64,000 nucleotides of DNA from assembly GCF_000276665.1 (NCBI RefSeq), contig NW_004955501.1:5879485-5943484 (forward strand), given 5' to 3'. The notes below the pieces were generated by a model. It had not been told where the DNA came from and did no database searches. It saw only the letters and a list, made by a program, of their open reading frames with translations. How positions within the stretch are numbered: position 1 is the stretch's first letter; each line of letters begins with the position of its first letter. Origin of the DNA: Chinchilla lanigera (taxonomy: Eukaryota > Chordata > Mammalia > Rodentia > Chinchillidae). Shown here one piece after another: positions 35,725 through 46,825 of this stretch. The position numbers and the translations under genes were made by a program.

Positions 35725-35856
35725 GATACATTACTGATTTAAGATCAGCTGAAAAATTTTCTCCACCTAAAAATGTTTATGTTGGATAGTATCTATTCAC
35801 GACATGGTTTATTTTGTATTAACTTGAGCTAAATTTTTCTCTTTTGTTACTTTCAG

Positions 35857-35934
35857 GAAGTTTTTGAGTACTATGTTCAAAATGAAAATTCAGCGCAGAG
35901 GTGGAAACAACCTTCAGTGATTGATAAGCTCAAG
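35857..35934 (+). CDS. ACAD11: ACAD11 exon 10
   Basis: 78-bp phase-0 exon of 26 codons (about residues 401-426), EVFEYYVQNENSAQRWKQPS then VIDKLK. It lies in the N-terminal helical domain of the dehydrogenase. It follows the 13.3-kb intron 9. Acceptor actttcag, donor gtgaga. Confidence 0.92.
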
Positions 35935-36209
35935 GTGAGAAAACCTGTAACCGTGGAAATTCCATGGCAGTGCTTTTGGAAACTTTATTTTTTTGTTATT
36001 GCTATTATATATGTAGCGGATAATTATATCAGTAATACCTGTTTAAAACAGGAAATTTAAAAATACAATCTATAATGTATACATTGGACTATGCAGTGTT
36101 CTATATATGGTATATGATGAAGAGAGCCTCTTCAGCTGTTCAAAGAAAAAAATCAAAACTACTCATTATTATCCGCTATTAAGTTGAGACTTAATCAAAG
36201 CAGGGCATT

Positions 36210-36258
36210 GAGGGCCTGTGTAGCTCAGTGGCAGAGCACTTGCCTGGCATGCACAGGA
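36210..36258 (+). mobile_element. 3'-truncated ID SINE
   Basis: gggcctgtgtagctcagtgg to ggcatgcacagg; the B box is replaced by a GA-rich stretch. Confidence 0.6.
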
Positions 36259-36462
36259 GAGGGAGAGAGATTTGGGGGAAGTGAGGGAAAGAGAGACAAC
36301 AGCATTTGTCTCATACGGGCTTAGTCCATATTTCATGTTTCAAATCTTGTCAGCAACACACATAGCAATTAAAATGTACAAAATAGTATATTGGGCATAA
36401 TTATACTCCCATGTGAGAGATCTTATACTCATTATAATTTAACAAGAAGGTCGAAAGTAAAG

Positions 36463-36550
36463 ACCAAGGATTTAGCTCAGTGGCACAGTGCCTGCCTGGC
36501 AAGCCTGAGGTCCTGAGTTTGATTCCAGGTACCCACCCCCAAAGAAAGTA
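36463..36550 (+). mobile_element. ID SINE
   Basis: gaccaaggatttagctcagt, ggtcctgagtttgattccag, gtaccc. Confidence 0.8.
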
Positions 36551-36752
36551 AGCAAACATGATTTTTCAGCCAAATGTAAGGAAGCCTAGGTGAAAGACGT
36601 TACTTTAACAGTTAAAAAAAAAACCTGATGATTTATAGTAAGTTCAGTAGCCACTTGATTTTGCACACTGTAGAATGTTAGCTCCATAAGTATTTTTAAG
36701 ACACTTTAGGTCATTAAACACTGGTCACTTTTATGTGTCCATCCCCTCACAG

Positions 36753-36891
36753 GAAATGGCCAAAGCAGAGGGCCTGTGGAACTTGTTTTTGCCAGCTGCG
36801 AGTGGGCTCAGCCAGGTGGACTACGCCCTGGTTGCTGAAGAGACTGGGAAATGCTATTTCGCTCCAAATGTCTTTAACTGCCAAGCACCAG
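36753..36891 (+). CDS. ACAD11: ACAD11 exon 11
   Basis: 139-bp exon: 46 codons (about residues 427-472), EMAKAEGLWNLFLPAASGLS to APNVFNCQAP, plus the first base of an Asp codon completed in exon 12. The donor is CAG followed by gttact, unusual at +3 to +6, but the phase and the next exon confirm the position. Confidence 0.93.
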
Positions 36892-38982
36892 GTTACTACA
36901 TCAATTAAAACTAGAATTTTCTCTAATATTTTGAGAAGCATTTAAATTTTCTTGATTTTCAGACAAGAAAGTTTTTCCTACACAAGGTCTTCATGAATTT
37001 TAGCTCTCAGTTTATCTGATTTAAATGTTGAAAGTGGGACTTACATTTCACTGGGTGTCCTTTTGGTAGACATCATCACCTTGGAGCGTCGGTAAGGAGA
37101 AGCGGCCGCCAGAGTCCTGCGGACGTGAGGGTCCCGATCTGACTGGGGTGGGAATCAGGGCAGAGTCCCACATCTTTTGTTTAGCTTCACTATCTCTCCA
37201 TCCCCTCGCCAGTTATTTGTTGATTACTTGCTGTGTGCTAAGGATTCTTCTAGGTCCTTTTGACAGTGTATCAGCGAATAAAATATGCTTCAATAATAAA
37301 TACACATATCATATCCCTTCCTTCGAGGATCAAATTCTAAGAGAGGGAAAACAAAAACACCAAGTAGAGAGAAACAAAAATAAAAAACAGGTACATTATG
37401 CAGTAAATTTGAAGATGAAAGATACTTTGAAAAGAAAAAGCAAACGGATCAGGATATGGGAGCTCCAGATCCCTGAGAAACAGAACATGGGCTACAATTT
37501 AAAATAAAGTGGTCAAGATTGACCTCATTGATAAAATGGCATTTGATAAAGGCAACTGATTGACTTAGCTAGGCTGATATCTGGGGGACAGTTCTCATAG
37601 CAGAGGGGACAGGAAGTTCAGAGGCCCTAAGGCAGTGATGAGGGCCAAAGGGACTGAGCTCCAAACTGCAACCCCAAGCCCACTCACTGATCGCAAAGTA
37701 CCTACATTGTCATTAAACATGGATGCAGTACTGAGGTGTTAGCTTAGAAAAAATAACTCTGCGTCAACATCTTCTGTCTGTGTCATAGGTCTGGCCACCA
37801 CTGCAGTAAGGGAAGAGTATGATTGGTGTATGTACGCCAGGGATAGCTAAAGGGGCCAGTGGCTAGGAGAAGAATAGTAGGAGAAGAGATTAAAGAGAGA
37901 AGGCCTCCTGTGTTGGGTGGAGAGGGGCTAGGTGAGGGGTTCCACCTTCAGGAGTGTGAGGAGCCAGCAGGGATTTGGAGCAGAGTGGTGCAAGATGCAG
38001 CCTCAGTTTTAAAAGGAGCGCTTGGGCTGCTGAGCCCAAGCTGAAAACTGACAAAATGGGAGAGAGTGGGAAGCAGGAAATCTGTTTGGTTACTCTGGTA
38101 AGAGATAATGGTGATTCAGCACTGTAATGGATGACGAATGGAAAGATTCTAAAGATATTTTGCAGGCAGATCCAAGAGGAGCTCTTGATTGGATATAAGG
38201 TGTTGATGGAGGAGTCAAGAATGCTTCCAAGGATACGTGAAAAGTCAGAAAGATGGGAGAAACCTGGAATGTCATCTACAAGAAATGTTTTCAAACACAC
38301 ATTTGTAGAACTGCTTACGAAGCTTTGGAAAAATCCAGATTCTTAGGCCCCATCCTACAGATTCGGATGTAGTGTATCTAGGCCAGACCCTTGCAGTGTC
38401 TTCTCTCCTCCAAGTCACTCTGCTTGTTTGGATGATACCAGTTAAGGAGCAGCCACTAGTTAAGGATTTGTGGTAGGATGAATTATAGTATGTATCCTGT
38501 AACGTCCCTGCAGAAGTTGGGCCTTTTGTGCTTATTATAGGCTGCTAATTCTATAGCTTTTGCCAAGAGTTAATGTAGTGTTAAGCTGCCAAAAAGAGTT
38601 ACATGCAACTATTTTGGACTTTTGAAAGAAAACAGTCTGAATTTAGCAAAGTAGCTTCATACTGGACCCTCATTTCTTTGCCCCTACTCTGATATTTCAT
38701 AGACTTCTGATGATGATGAAATTGTCTCTGACATAATTCTCTTTCTAAGCACTGAGGGTATCAAATTACTGCTTGTAGTGCATTGTGAGAACTTTGGTAG
38801 AGCTTCTAAAGATTTCATTTCAATTGTGTGAAGCTAATACAAGAAACTACATAGGTAGCATGTGGAAAGGGAAATAAACAGGTAGTGTTCTAGTTTATTT
38901 TATTGTTTTTCATAGTAAGAAATATATTTTATATGACCCAGTATGTAGCATATGTAGTTGTTTGTGTATGTTTCTGGATACA

Positions 38983-39180
38983 TGGATGGATGGATGGATA
39001 GGTGGGTGGCTGGCTGGATGGGTGGATGGGTGGATGGGTGGATGGGTGGATGGGTGGATGGATAGGTGGATGGGTGGGTGGGTGGATGGGTGGATGGATG
39101 GGTGGATGGATAGGTGGATGGGTGGATGGGTGGATGGATGGGTGGATGGGTGGATGGATAGGTGGATGGGTGGATGGATG
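38983..39180 (+). repeat. (GGTGGATG)n/(GGAT)n minisatellite
   Basis: 198 bp of GGAT- and GGTGGATG-type units with rare GGATA variants; G-rich, almost no C on the + strand. Open frames here are repeat artefacts. Confidence 0.97.
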
Positions 39181-39962
39181 AACATGGCTGATATATATTA
39201 CTGAAAGATTTCATGAAATACCACTTTGCCTTATTACATGTAGTGCACTCAGATGTTATCCACTGAGTTTGATTGAATGTGTTTTGTTTTATTTTACTCT
39301 ATTTTCATTTTTAGAGGATGCTATCCGTATTCTGTTAGATTAATCGTAATCACACTAATGCAGCATAACAAGACAAATAATTCTGTAGAAGACTTACTTG
39401 TAAATGCAGCTCTGCTACCATTTTTTTCATTTGACCTATGAGCACACTTGTCACTAGGTGGTTATGGACTTTTTCCTAGGAATAGCATTTCAGGAGTCTA
39501 TGGGTTTACCATTCAAATGATATTGCAAGATTGTTGAAATTTTTTAAATGGGCAAGGAAACACATTTTCTTTGACTAAGGACTTATTAGCAACTCTCCTA
39601 ACCAAATAAGCTATGTGATACTGGAACTGTAAAATAAGTATTTTCTTCTAGTGGTGGAGATATCTTCAGGAAGGCCTTGAGCATTGCATTTTGGAGCATT
39701 TCCAAAACAGATAAGGAAGGAAATCTAATGGGGCTGATGAAATACTTGAGGAAGTTTCTTAAATATACAAGATTAGCTTCTATGTAACTTACCCAAATCA
39801 TTTTCCAAATACTATAGTTAAAGAGCTTATGGGACACATAGTCTTCCAATTTTTTCTTTTTTATTCCACCTTTAGTAAGTCATGTAAGACAAATTAAAAA
39901 TGGTAATTTCAACCCCAAATCTATTCCTGGAAAATTTTGTAGATTTTGGGCTAATTTTTTTT

Positions 39963-40013
39963 AAGTGGGGAAAAATTATTTTGTAGAAGTATGTGGGCTT
40001 ATTTTCCCCACTT
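39963..40013. repeat. Inverted repeat, 12-bp perfect arms
   Basis: aagtggggaaaa (39963-39974) and ttttccccactt (40002-40013) can form a hairpin with a 27-base loop. Confidence 0.85.
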
Positions 40014-40872
40014 GTAAATTATAACTTTGCCACCTTCTAAGAATAAACTGATAATTTGGGGAATTTTTATTCAATAGTTAATGTAATAAGAAAAACTGAA
40101 TATAAAACAAGCAAAGAAAGCAATGAGTTTCATTAATTATACTTTGACTTTTCTCTCTCACTTAAAAAATACTAAGTTTGTGTTAATCTACCAAGAATTT
40201 TGTGTATCTTGATGTAATATTAGTTCTGTTGAGAGTGTCTTAACTGAGCACAAATACATGTAGAGTTTACTTAGGCTTGACTCAGTTCTCATAGGCATTT
40301 CACAGCTATCCTTACCATCATGATAAGAGTGATGCTAAAGCATATTTCCTCAAATCTGAAGTAATCAGTGTGCAAGGGAGTGGTTTTAGAAATTTAGATA
40401 GCAGTGGAAATCAGAGAGGCATGTGGAGTATTTTGCTGATGGCAAACTCAAACATTCTTTGTAGCTGAGAAAGATACCACAGTGTATCATGTACTGAGAA
40501 ACATGGGTCTTTGAAATTATCACTGCTGTTTTCTGTCCCAGGCAGCGATTCTGTATTTCTCCTGTTTGAGGGAAGACTAGTGCTTTGCTAGGTGGTCTGT
40601 CTTGCACAAAAGCAAGAGTGACATTAGAGGCAAAAACACAGCAGCACTGTGGGAGCTCGGAGGAAGGAGGTGTTTTGGGCTGGGCTGAAGATTCTTGAAG
40701 ATTGGCTCAGAAGCATGAATCTGCTTGTGAATGACTTGGAGACTTGCACTATCAGAATATTGTTGTTAGTAAGCAGTTTCTTAAAAGATGCCTGCCTGTG
40801 TCATCTGCATAAGTGGTGGGTTTCATATTGGTCAGCTCACGTGTAAAACGCAGTTTTTCTTCTTCCATGCAG

Positions 40873-40980
40873 ACACGGGGAACATGGAGGTACTGCACCT
40901 GTACGGAAGCGAGGAGCAGAAGCAGCAGTGGCTGGAGCCTCTTCTTCAAGGGGACATCACCTCTGCCTTCTGTATGACAG
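40873..40980 (+). CDS. ACAD11: ACAD11 exon 12
   Basis: 108-bp exon: completes Asp, then 35 codons (about residues 474-508), [20 protein letters not shown] to SAFCMT, plus one base of Glu. [17 protein letters not shown] is the ACAD N-domain helix leading into the beta-domain, where the CxTEP strand begins. Acceptor atgcag, donor gtaaag. Confidence 0.94.
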
Positions 40981-42346
40981 GTAAAGGCGGATCACCCCGA
41001 GAGTGGTCCGTCATCCTGAACTGACAGGCGAGCTGAGGAAGCGGGGGGGAGGGTGGCTCTGCATTTCGCTCACATTTGCCTAGGGCCAAACATGTCAGTG
41101 TTTGTTTTGAGCCCAGTTTTGAGGTGAATCATTTTTAAATGTGCAGAATAAACGTGCCCGCCTCTGTGGGAGGGCATCAGCTGATGTCTTCCAGTAGCCT
41201 ACCTTAACCTTTGTGGCAGAGTAAACCTAGTCTCATAATCTTTTAACTTGCATTTTTAAAAGTGCTCTTTGGATATTTAAGATTATTTTTACTCTGATGT
41301 GTGAGATACTCATCTTTGGGATAATTTTATAGTGATATAAGATACTCAACTCTTCCATAGGTCTAGAAAAACAGAACTGTAACCATTGCTGGACACATGG
41401 CTCAAATTATAATCCTGTGGGAAATAAAACTGGGAAACAATAAATATGGCTTCGTTACCATTTGTACATAGAAAACAGTAATTAACAATTCTTTAAAAGA
41501 CAAAAGTCATTATCATTTTATGATTCCATATAGAATTATTAAACTGAGTGCTGTTTGGGCAGAATTCTCCAGTGCTTTTAATGACAGCCAGAGTTTGTTT
41601 TCTGTAACAGTTATAAGAAGAAAGCTGGCTTTCATTTAACCCAATAACAGGCATTATTGAAGACCTGCAGCATAATGTGTTCTTTCACTGTGGGTTACAA
41701 AATATATACAGAGTGCCCTTTCTCCAAAAATGTCTCACGTTTCAGAAATAAAATATGTAAATATCCGAAGGACCCATTTAAAAGAGTAACATATTAATAA
41801 GTGCAGATACTATAAGAACTATCCAGTTCTTAAATGCCATACAGGAAAGTAGTTATTTTAAAAAAAACTTTCTGGAGACCTTAAGTGTTGAGCAGACTAT
41901 AACAAACGCAAGGTGTATAAACTGAGGACTGCCTCCCCAGTGGATCTTGTAAGGCACAGCGAGAAATTGTTTAAGATACTAAACATATAGTGGGGAGACC
42001 TGGCTTGCCAATATTTAGTACAGACTTCCACTGTGAGAAGTCAAAGACAGTATTTTAATCTATGTTTGATGTTCAGCTAAATGACTAAGTGACTTGTGTC
42101 CTGAGTTAGATATCAGAGAGCGAGCTAGGACACTATTCAGAATACCGATCCCCAGTATTCCACAGACTTCATTCATTCATTTGCTCTCCCATTGAATGTT
42201 TATTGAATACCTACAATGTGTAGGTTAGGAGAGGACCGGAGAAGGTAAGGATGCCTATGTCCTCAATCTGCACTCCTGAATCTAAGCCTCTTGTGCAAAA
42301 TAATGATGTCTGCCTGCCTATAAATTCAACTTTTGTTTATTTATAG
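40981..42346 (+). other. ACAD11 intron 12
   Basis: 1.4 kb, AT-rich, with no mobile element I can support. Confidence 0.75.
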
Positions 42347-42445
42347 AGCCTGATGTAGCTTCAAGTGATGCCACAAATATTGAATGCAGCATTGAACGAG
42401 ATGGAGATAGCTATGTAATTAATGGCAAGAAATGGTGGAGCAGTG
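42347..42445 (+). CDS. ACAD11: ACAD11 exon 13, flavin/substrate beta-domain
   Basis: 99-bp exon: completes Glu of [13 protein letters not shown], the classic acyl-CoA dehydrogenase signature contacting FAD and substrate, and runs to [10 protein letters not shown] plus one base of Gly. Residues about 509-542. Acceptor ttatag, donor gtaagt. The next intron (12.3 kb) holds ACKR4 on the other strand. Confidence 0.94.
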
Positions 42446-42639
42446 GTAAGTGTTCGGGGTAAATGTTTTACTCATCAGATCAATCCTCAGCAGAATAATG
42501 CTGTGATTCATAGTTATTAGTTTCACGATCATAATTCTTTAAATTCCGCCTTTGAAAGCATGCTCAGTTTTAGAAATAGAGGAAAAATAATTGTAAAAAG
42601 ATAAGCTCAACACATTATTAAAACTAATATACTGTGGGG

Positions 42640-42718
42640 TGAGGGCGTAGCTCAGTAATAGAGCTCATGCTTAGCACACACAAGGCCTTGGCACTAAATA
42701 ATAATAGTAATAATAATT
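42640..42718 (+). mobile_element. Diverged ID SINE
   Basis: ggggtgagggcgtagctcag, cttagcacacacaaggcctt, (AAT)n tail. Confidence 0.7.
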
Positions 42719-43544
42719 TGTGGTACATATTTTTATTACTTGAAAGTCCAAATGTTTCACTGAAAAATAAGAAATTTTATACATAGGATAACATTTGTTG
42801 GCCAACTTCCACCAATAGACACATATTTTATAACTCTAGGAAGTTAAAAAAGACTCGACCTCATACTATTCTAACATGGTAATTATTCCTTGAATATACA
42901 TTAGAAACCTAATGTTTATTAAGATAATTAGTTATTACTAAATAAATTTGACATCATAAGCAAGCTATGTGTTTAGGAACTTACCAGGAATGTATAAAGG
43001 CACCAGAAGAACTTAAGGTTTTTATTTGTTTTTTGGTCAGTTGTTATTCTTTCTGGAATTTTGTAAAATTACTTACCAGTTAAGAAACAGCAAAAAGATT
43101 AACTTTTGCTGTACAGTTATTCAAGTTCTAAAATTATGCAGAGGAATTTTTCTTATATTATAATTTAGAAAATTAAAAATAATTATAATTCCTCTTAATA
43201 CAAGCACCTCTATGAATAGGTTTTAGATTGCCATATTGCAAATTTTTTTAAAAAATTATTTTATTTTGAAATTATTATAAAGTCACAGGGAGTTATAAAG
43301 ATAGTACAGAATCATCCTGGGTATCCTTCCTCCACGGATGGACTGAATGGTTGAATTCGGTATAATGTGTTTGTAGAATTCTGAAACATTACATCACACG
43401 TGTAGATTTGTGTAACAACTACTGTAATCAAGACACAAAACTATTCCTTCACCTCTCAAGAGCTTCCTCTCATAGCACAGTGCTTTAATTTATGCCTGTT
43501 ACTAATACTTTCCTATATTGTTCAGTTTAATTTTCATGTTTTTT

Positions 43545-43550
43545 ATGTTT
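43545..43550 (-). terminator. Candidate ACKR4 polyadenylation signal
   Basis: TTTATT on the + strand reads AATAAA on the - strand about 165 bases after the ACKR4 stop codon. It is the nearest one seen, but the region is AT-rich and chance matches are common. Confidence 0.3.
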
Positions 43551-43714
43551 ATTGTTCCCTCTTCTTGGCTTCTGTCCTCTCCCTCCCCACAGCTGCTTTT
43601 TTGTGATAAATTGCAAAAACAGTGTTTGATGTCTGAGTTTCAGAATAATGCACATGTTCTATCTGGAGAAGCTTCATTCATGTGCATCCAAGCAGAAGAC
43701 AGAGCATGTTGCAT

Positions 43715-44767
43715 TTAAATGGTAAAAGAACTTGTCGGCTCTGTAGGACCCTCTGAATCAAAAGGAATCTCCTCTGTATTTTGTCTCTGTCTTCTCAAGG
43801 ACCCATATTTCTTGGCCACTTTCATGATGTAGTTTTTAAACGAGGCTCCCATGAAAACATAGAGGATGGGGTTGAGGCAGCTGTGGAAGAGTGCGATGCT
43901 CTCTGTGATCTGGATGGCGACATCCATGCGCTTGCTCGTGTCGCAGTCAGTGATCAGGGCGTAGATAATGTCTATGGCCTGGCAGAACTTGACGATGTTA
44001 TAAGGCAGCTGAGTGACAATGAAAACTATCACCACCGTGAACAGAACTTTGAGGGGCCGAGACTTTTTGATGTTGGGCATCTTCAGGAGCGTCCTTGCTG
44101 TAAGAGAGTAGCACACGCCCATGATGAGGAAAGGAACCACAAACCCGAGGCAGATTTCCAGCATTTGAATGGACGCTTTCATCGACGTTCCTAGGTGGCG
44201 GGGAAAGATGGGGATGCACCTGCTGTTGTCATTCACCGTGTTGAAAACCAGCTGAGGGATACTCAGCAGGACGGCAGCCATCCAGACACAGGAGCAAATG
44301 ACCCAGCAAGGTCTTCCCACTCCCGCTTGGCTGGGGGCCATAGTGACTGCCCAGTATCTGTCCACGCTGATACAAGCCAGAAACTGCATTCCCGAGACAA
44401 AGTTCACTGTGTACAAGGCTGAGGTTACTTTGCACATCATCTTCCCTAACACCCACCCGTGAACTGCATTGACGGCCCAGAAAGGCAGGGTGAACAGGAG
44501 GAGCAAGTCAGCCACGGCCAGATTCAGGATGTATGCGTCTGTCTTGGTTCTCTGTTTCTTGTAATAGGCATAAATTGCCACCACCACAGAGTTGCCTGCA
44601 AGCCCAGTGATGAAAGCAACCGCGAAGAAGGCAGGGAGGAAAACTTTCGCAAACTTCCTGACCTCTTCCTTCACGCAGACCACTTCGTACTGGCTGTAGT
44701 CGTGAGTGCTGTTCATTTCGTGCTCCTCGTAGTAGTAATCCGCTGACTGGTTCTGCTCCAAAGCCAT
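43715..44767 (-). CDS. ACKR4: ACKR4, atypical chemokine receptor 4 (CCRL1, CCX-CKR)
   Basis: Uninterrupted 350-codon frame, the usual length for ACKR4, a plasma-membrane seven-helix scavenger of CCL19, CCL21 and CCL25 (and CCL20 in some reports) that recruits arrestin rather than signalling through G proteins (family knowledge). Seen: an acidic, Tyr-rich N-terminus (about 1-42) with sequons at N6 and N19; C31/C275 and C112/C184 placed for the two chemokine-receptor disulfides; LAVAD in helix 2; DRYWAVT at 136-142 in place of the signalling [13 protein letters not shown] in helix 6; NPILY at 299-303; a Ser/Thr-rich tail ending TSSFTI. The start at 44767 has a good context (AACCATGG) and sits nine bases after a splice acceptor (AG at 44778-44777), so upstream in-frame codons are taken as intron. 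The gene lies wholly inside ACAD11 intron 13, antisense to it. Confidence 0.97.
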   Translation of the reverse strand: MALEQNQSADYYYEEHEMNSTHDYSQYEVVCVKEEVRKFAKVFLPAFFAVAFITGLAGNSVVVAIYAYYKKQRTKTDAYILNLAVADLLLLFTLPFWAVNAVHGWVLGKMMCKVTSALYTVNFVSGMQFLACISVDRYWAVTMAPSQAGVGRPCWVICSCVWMAAVLLSIPQLVFNTVNDNSRCIPIFPRHLGTSMKASIQMLEICLGFVVPFLIMGVCYSLTARTLLKMPNIKKSRPLKVLFTVVIVFIVTQLPYNIVKFCQAIDIIYALITDCDTSKRMDVAIQITESIALFHSCLNPILYVFMGASFKNYIMKVAKKYGSLRRQRQNTEEIPFDSEGPTEPTSSFTI

Positions 44768-44800
44768 GGTTCTGATCTGGATGACAAAAAGAACGCAAGA
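44768..44800 (-). promoter_or_regulatory. ACKR4: Predicted 3' splice site before the ACKR4 coding exon
   Basis: On the - strand a T-rich tract (ttctttttgtcatccag) ends with AG at 44778-44777, leaving a nine-base untranslated leader, atcagaacc, before the ATG. This fits the known layout in which an untranslated first exon is spliced to a single coding exon. The untranslated exon could not be placed. Confidence 0.7.
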
Positions 44801-45231
44801 TACTAACTTAGTGTTGCTTACAGGGAGGCAGCTTTTGCCTAGTGTGCGTTTTGCTCTTTCCCTAGAGAACAGATGGTTGCTGTAGCCTGTGTGAGCCGGA
44901 ATCTCCACTCTTTGCAAAGCTTTAGTGGGGGTATGGACTGTATCTCTAAGATTAGTGACCGCCCTGTGTTTGTACAAGTCTGTGCGCAGCTCTGGGATCC
45001 TCACAGCAAGGGTGAATGGTAGCTCTGGAAACTCTCTTTATAATTAAATCCTGAATCACATTGAAGACTCGTATGTAAATGTAGATATAACAATTTTAAG
45101 ATATAAGAATTTAATCAGATTTCAACTAAAGGGAATTTTAAAATGTTCTCATTTTAACATGTGTGCTTCGGGAATCTTATAGGGTATATCTGCAAAACAG
45201 TAAATTTAAAAATGAAAATAAATTAATAATT

Positions 45232-46650
45232 GAATTTAACAATTAAAATTAATAATTTCAAAAATTATTTTATTTGTGTTACTAACTTATAAATTTATTT
45301 ATTTTTTTTTTTTTTTAATTTTTTTTTTTTTTTTGGTTTTTCTCCGGTACCAGGAACCGAACTCACGACCTTGCGCTTGCCAGGCAAGCGCTTTTGCCGC
45401 TGAGCTAAATCCCCAGCCCCCTAACTTATAAATTTAATCTAAATTAGTTACATTATTTGTACTGAATTTCACTCATTGCCTTTTGTAAAACAAGACCTCC
45501 GTTACTCGGCCTCCCTCCAGACTCCGACCCACTTGCTCTTCACGTACTGTTACCGGTAGCACCGTCAGCCCCTCGACCTCTGGGCTTCTTGGCTTCTCTC
45601 CTCCCTTCACCTCTGACTCCCATTCAGCCGGTCAGTGCTGACTGTACCTTCCAGATGAGTCTCAGAGCTCTCCCCCTCTCCCAGTCTGCGCTGTGTAGTC
45701 CTCTGTACCGTCTGACTCTCACGTTTCCCCCCGGCCCGCTGCAGTTGCATCCTAGCTGGCGTCCTGTTGTTATGCCTCCTCACCACCTCCTTTTGAAAAA
45801 CGTTTTTCTTATTGCTACCGGTGTTCTATTTCTAGATTGCCAATCTGCCGGCGCCCTGGTAGCTCCCTACCTGGAAGACATGTTGCCTTCCCTGAAAGAC
45901 CCAATCCCGGTGCCTTAGCCTTGCTACCCAAGTCTCCCTGTGTGCTGTGGTCTCCCCTGCAGCTGCTGCCCTGTCCCCACTTTGTGCCCCGTGTGAGGGT
46001 AGTCACATGCTGATTTCCAGACACACGCCCTGCTACTGCTGATGCCCACATCTTGCTCATCCAGCTCTTTCATCGCTTTCTCATCGCTCCTTTGCAGAGT
46101 GCATTGCTACTCAATTAACCTCCTGTGAGGGCTTCCTGATCTCGCACGTGCCGTCCAGAGAATAGCCCGTGTTCTGTGCGGAAGAAAGATGTGTTCGCCC
46201 AATTGCCCAATTGCCTTGTCCCTCTAGGCTCCAAATTCCCCAAACTATGGCCTGTTTGATCTGTGATTGTAATTAAAGCTTATTAGCACGCCTGGCACAC
46301 ACTAGCTGGTCAGTAAGCATTTGCCAAACTGAAGGTTTTGCCAACAGGTATAAAACTGTTACTCTAGTATGGATGACATACCAGGAGCCTCGTACCTCAG
46401 TGTTGAATTACTGTGCTATGTTGCTAACAGCACCCCACAGTACTATGATCAGCTTGCACAGAAGGCCCAGGCCTCACAATGCACATTATGACTCTCAACA
46501 TTTTTATTATATTGCTGAGGGGTTTTTTTTTTCTTTAGCCTTTCTGTTTCCTTTGGTTAATTTTGTTCTTTGAAGAATCTCAAGTAACCTTATACTTATT
46601 TAATTTAACAATTAAAATTAATAATTTCAAAATTCTTTTATTTGTGTTAA
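45232..46650 (+). repeat. About 50-bp direct repeat, two copies 1.37 kb apart
   Basis: An AT-rich block beginning aatttaacaattaaaattaa and ending atttgtgtta occurs at about 45233-45280 and 46602-46649 with two or three differences. The DNA between is different and more GC-rich. Confidence 0.8.
45298..45420 (-). mobile_element. ID SINE, young copy
   Basis: Reverse ID with a long T-rich tail. Perfect 16-bp target duplication ctaacttataaattta at 45282-45297 and 45421-45436. Lies about 530 bp upstream of the ACKR4 ATG. Confidence 0.94.
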
Positions 46651-46730
46651 AAAAATAATATTTTCAAATGTGTTAACTTACATGGTTCATTTTCAAAAGA
46701 AATGTCTTAAAGTTGCTAGCTTTTTATTTT

Positions 46731-46825
46731 TTTTACTTTTTTTTTTTTTTTTGGTACCAGAATCGAACTCACAACTTCATGCTTGCCAGGCAGATGCTGT
46801 GCCGCTGAGCTACATCCGCAGCCCT
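46731..46825 (-). mobile_element. ID SINE
   Basis: Reverse ID: T run, ggtaccagaatcgaactcac, gctacatccgcagccc. Confidence 0.87.

Larger units (their letters stand above)
22567..35856 (+). other. ACAD11 intron 9
   Basis: 13.3-kb intron. SINEs lie at 23250-25232; a gap, an antisense L1 and its nested insertions at about 25835-32750; an ID at 33515; two B1 at 35425-35724. 22567-23249, 24070-25055 and 25240-25834 show no recognised element. 33610-34820 is AT-rich with faint antisense L1 resemblance only. 34820-35420 is unremarkable. Confidence 0.7.
35935..36752 (+). other. ACAD11 intron 10
   Basis: Contains two ID copies (36210 and 36463). Otherwise AT-rich with nothing recognised. Confidence 0.8.
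36892..40872 (+). other. ACAD11 intron 11
   Basis: 4-kb intron with one minisatellite (38983-39180) and a hairpin-forming stretch (39963-40013). No SINE was recognised, unlike the neighbouring introns. Nothing else recognised. Confidence 0.75.

Noticed and set aside
38900..39214. Three overlapping frames rich in His-Pro-Ser or Trp-Met-Gly
   Set aside because: All are translations of the GGAT/GGTGGATG minisatellite.
43781..44798. Several frames of 73-137 codons across ACKR4 on both strands
   Set aside because: They are shadows of the ACKR4 coding sequence in other frames.
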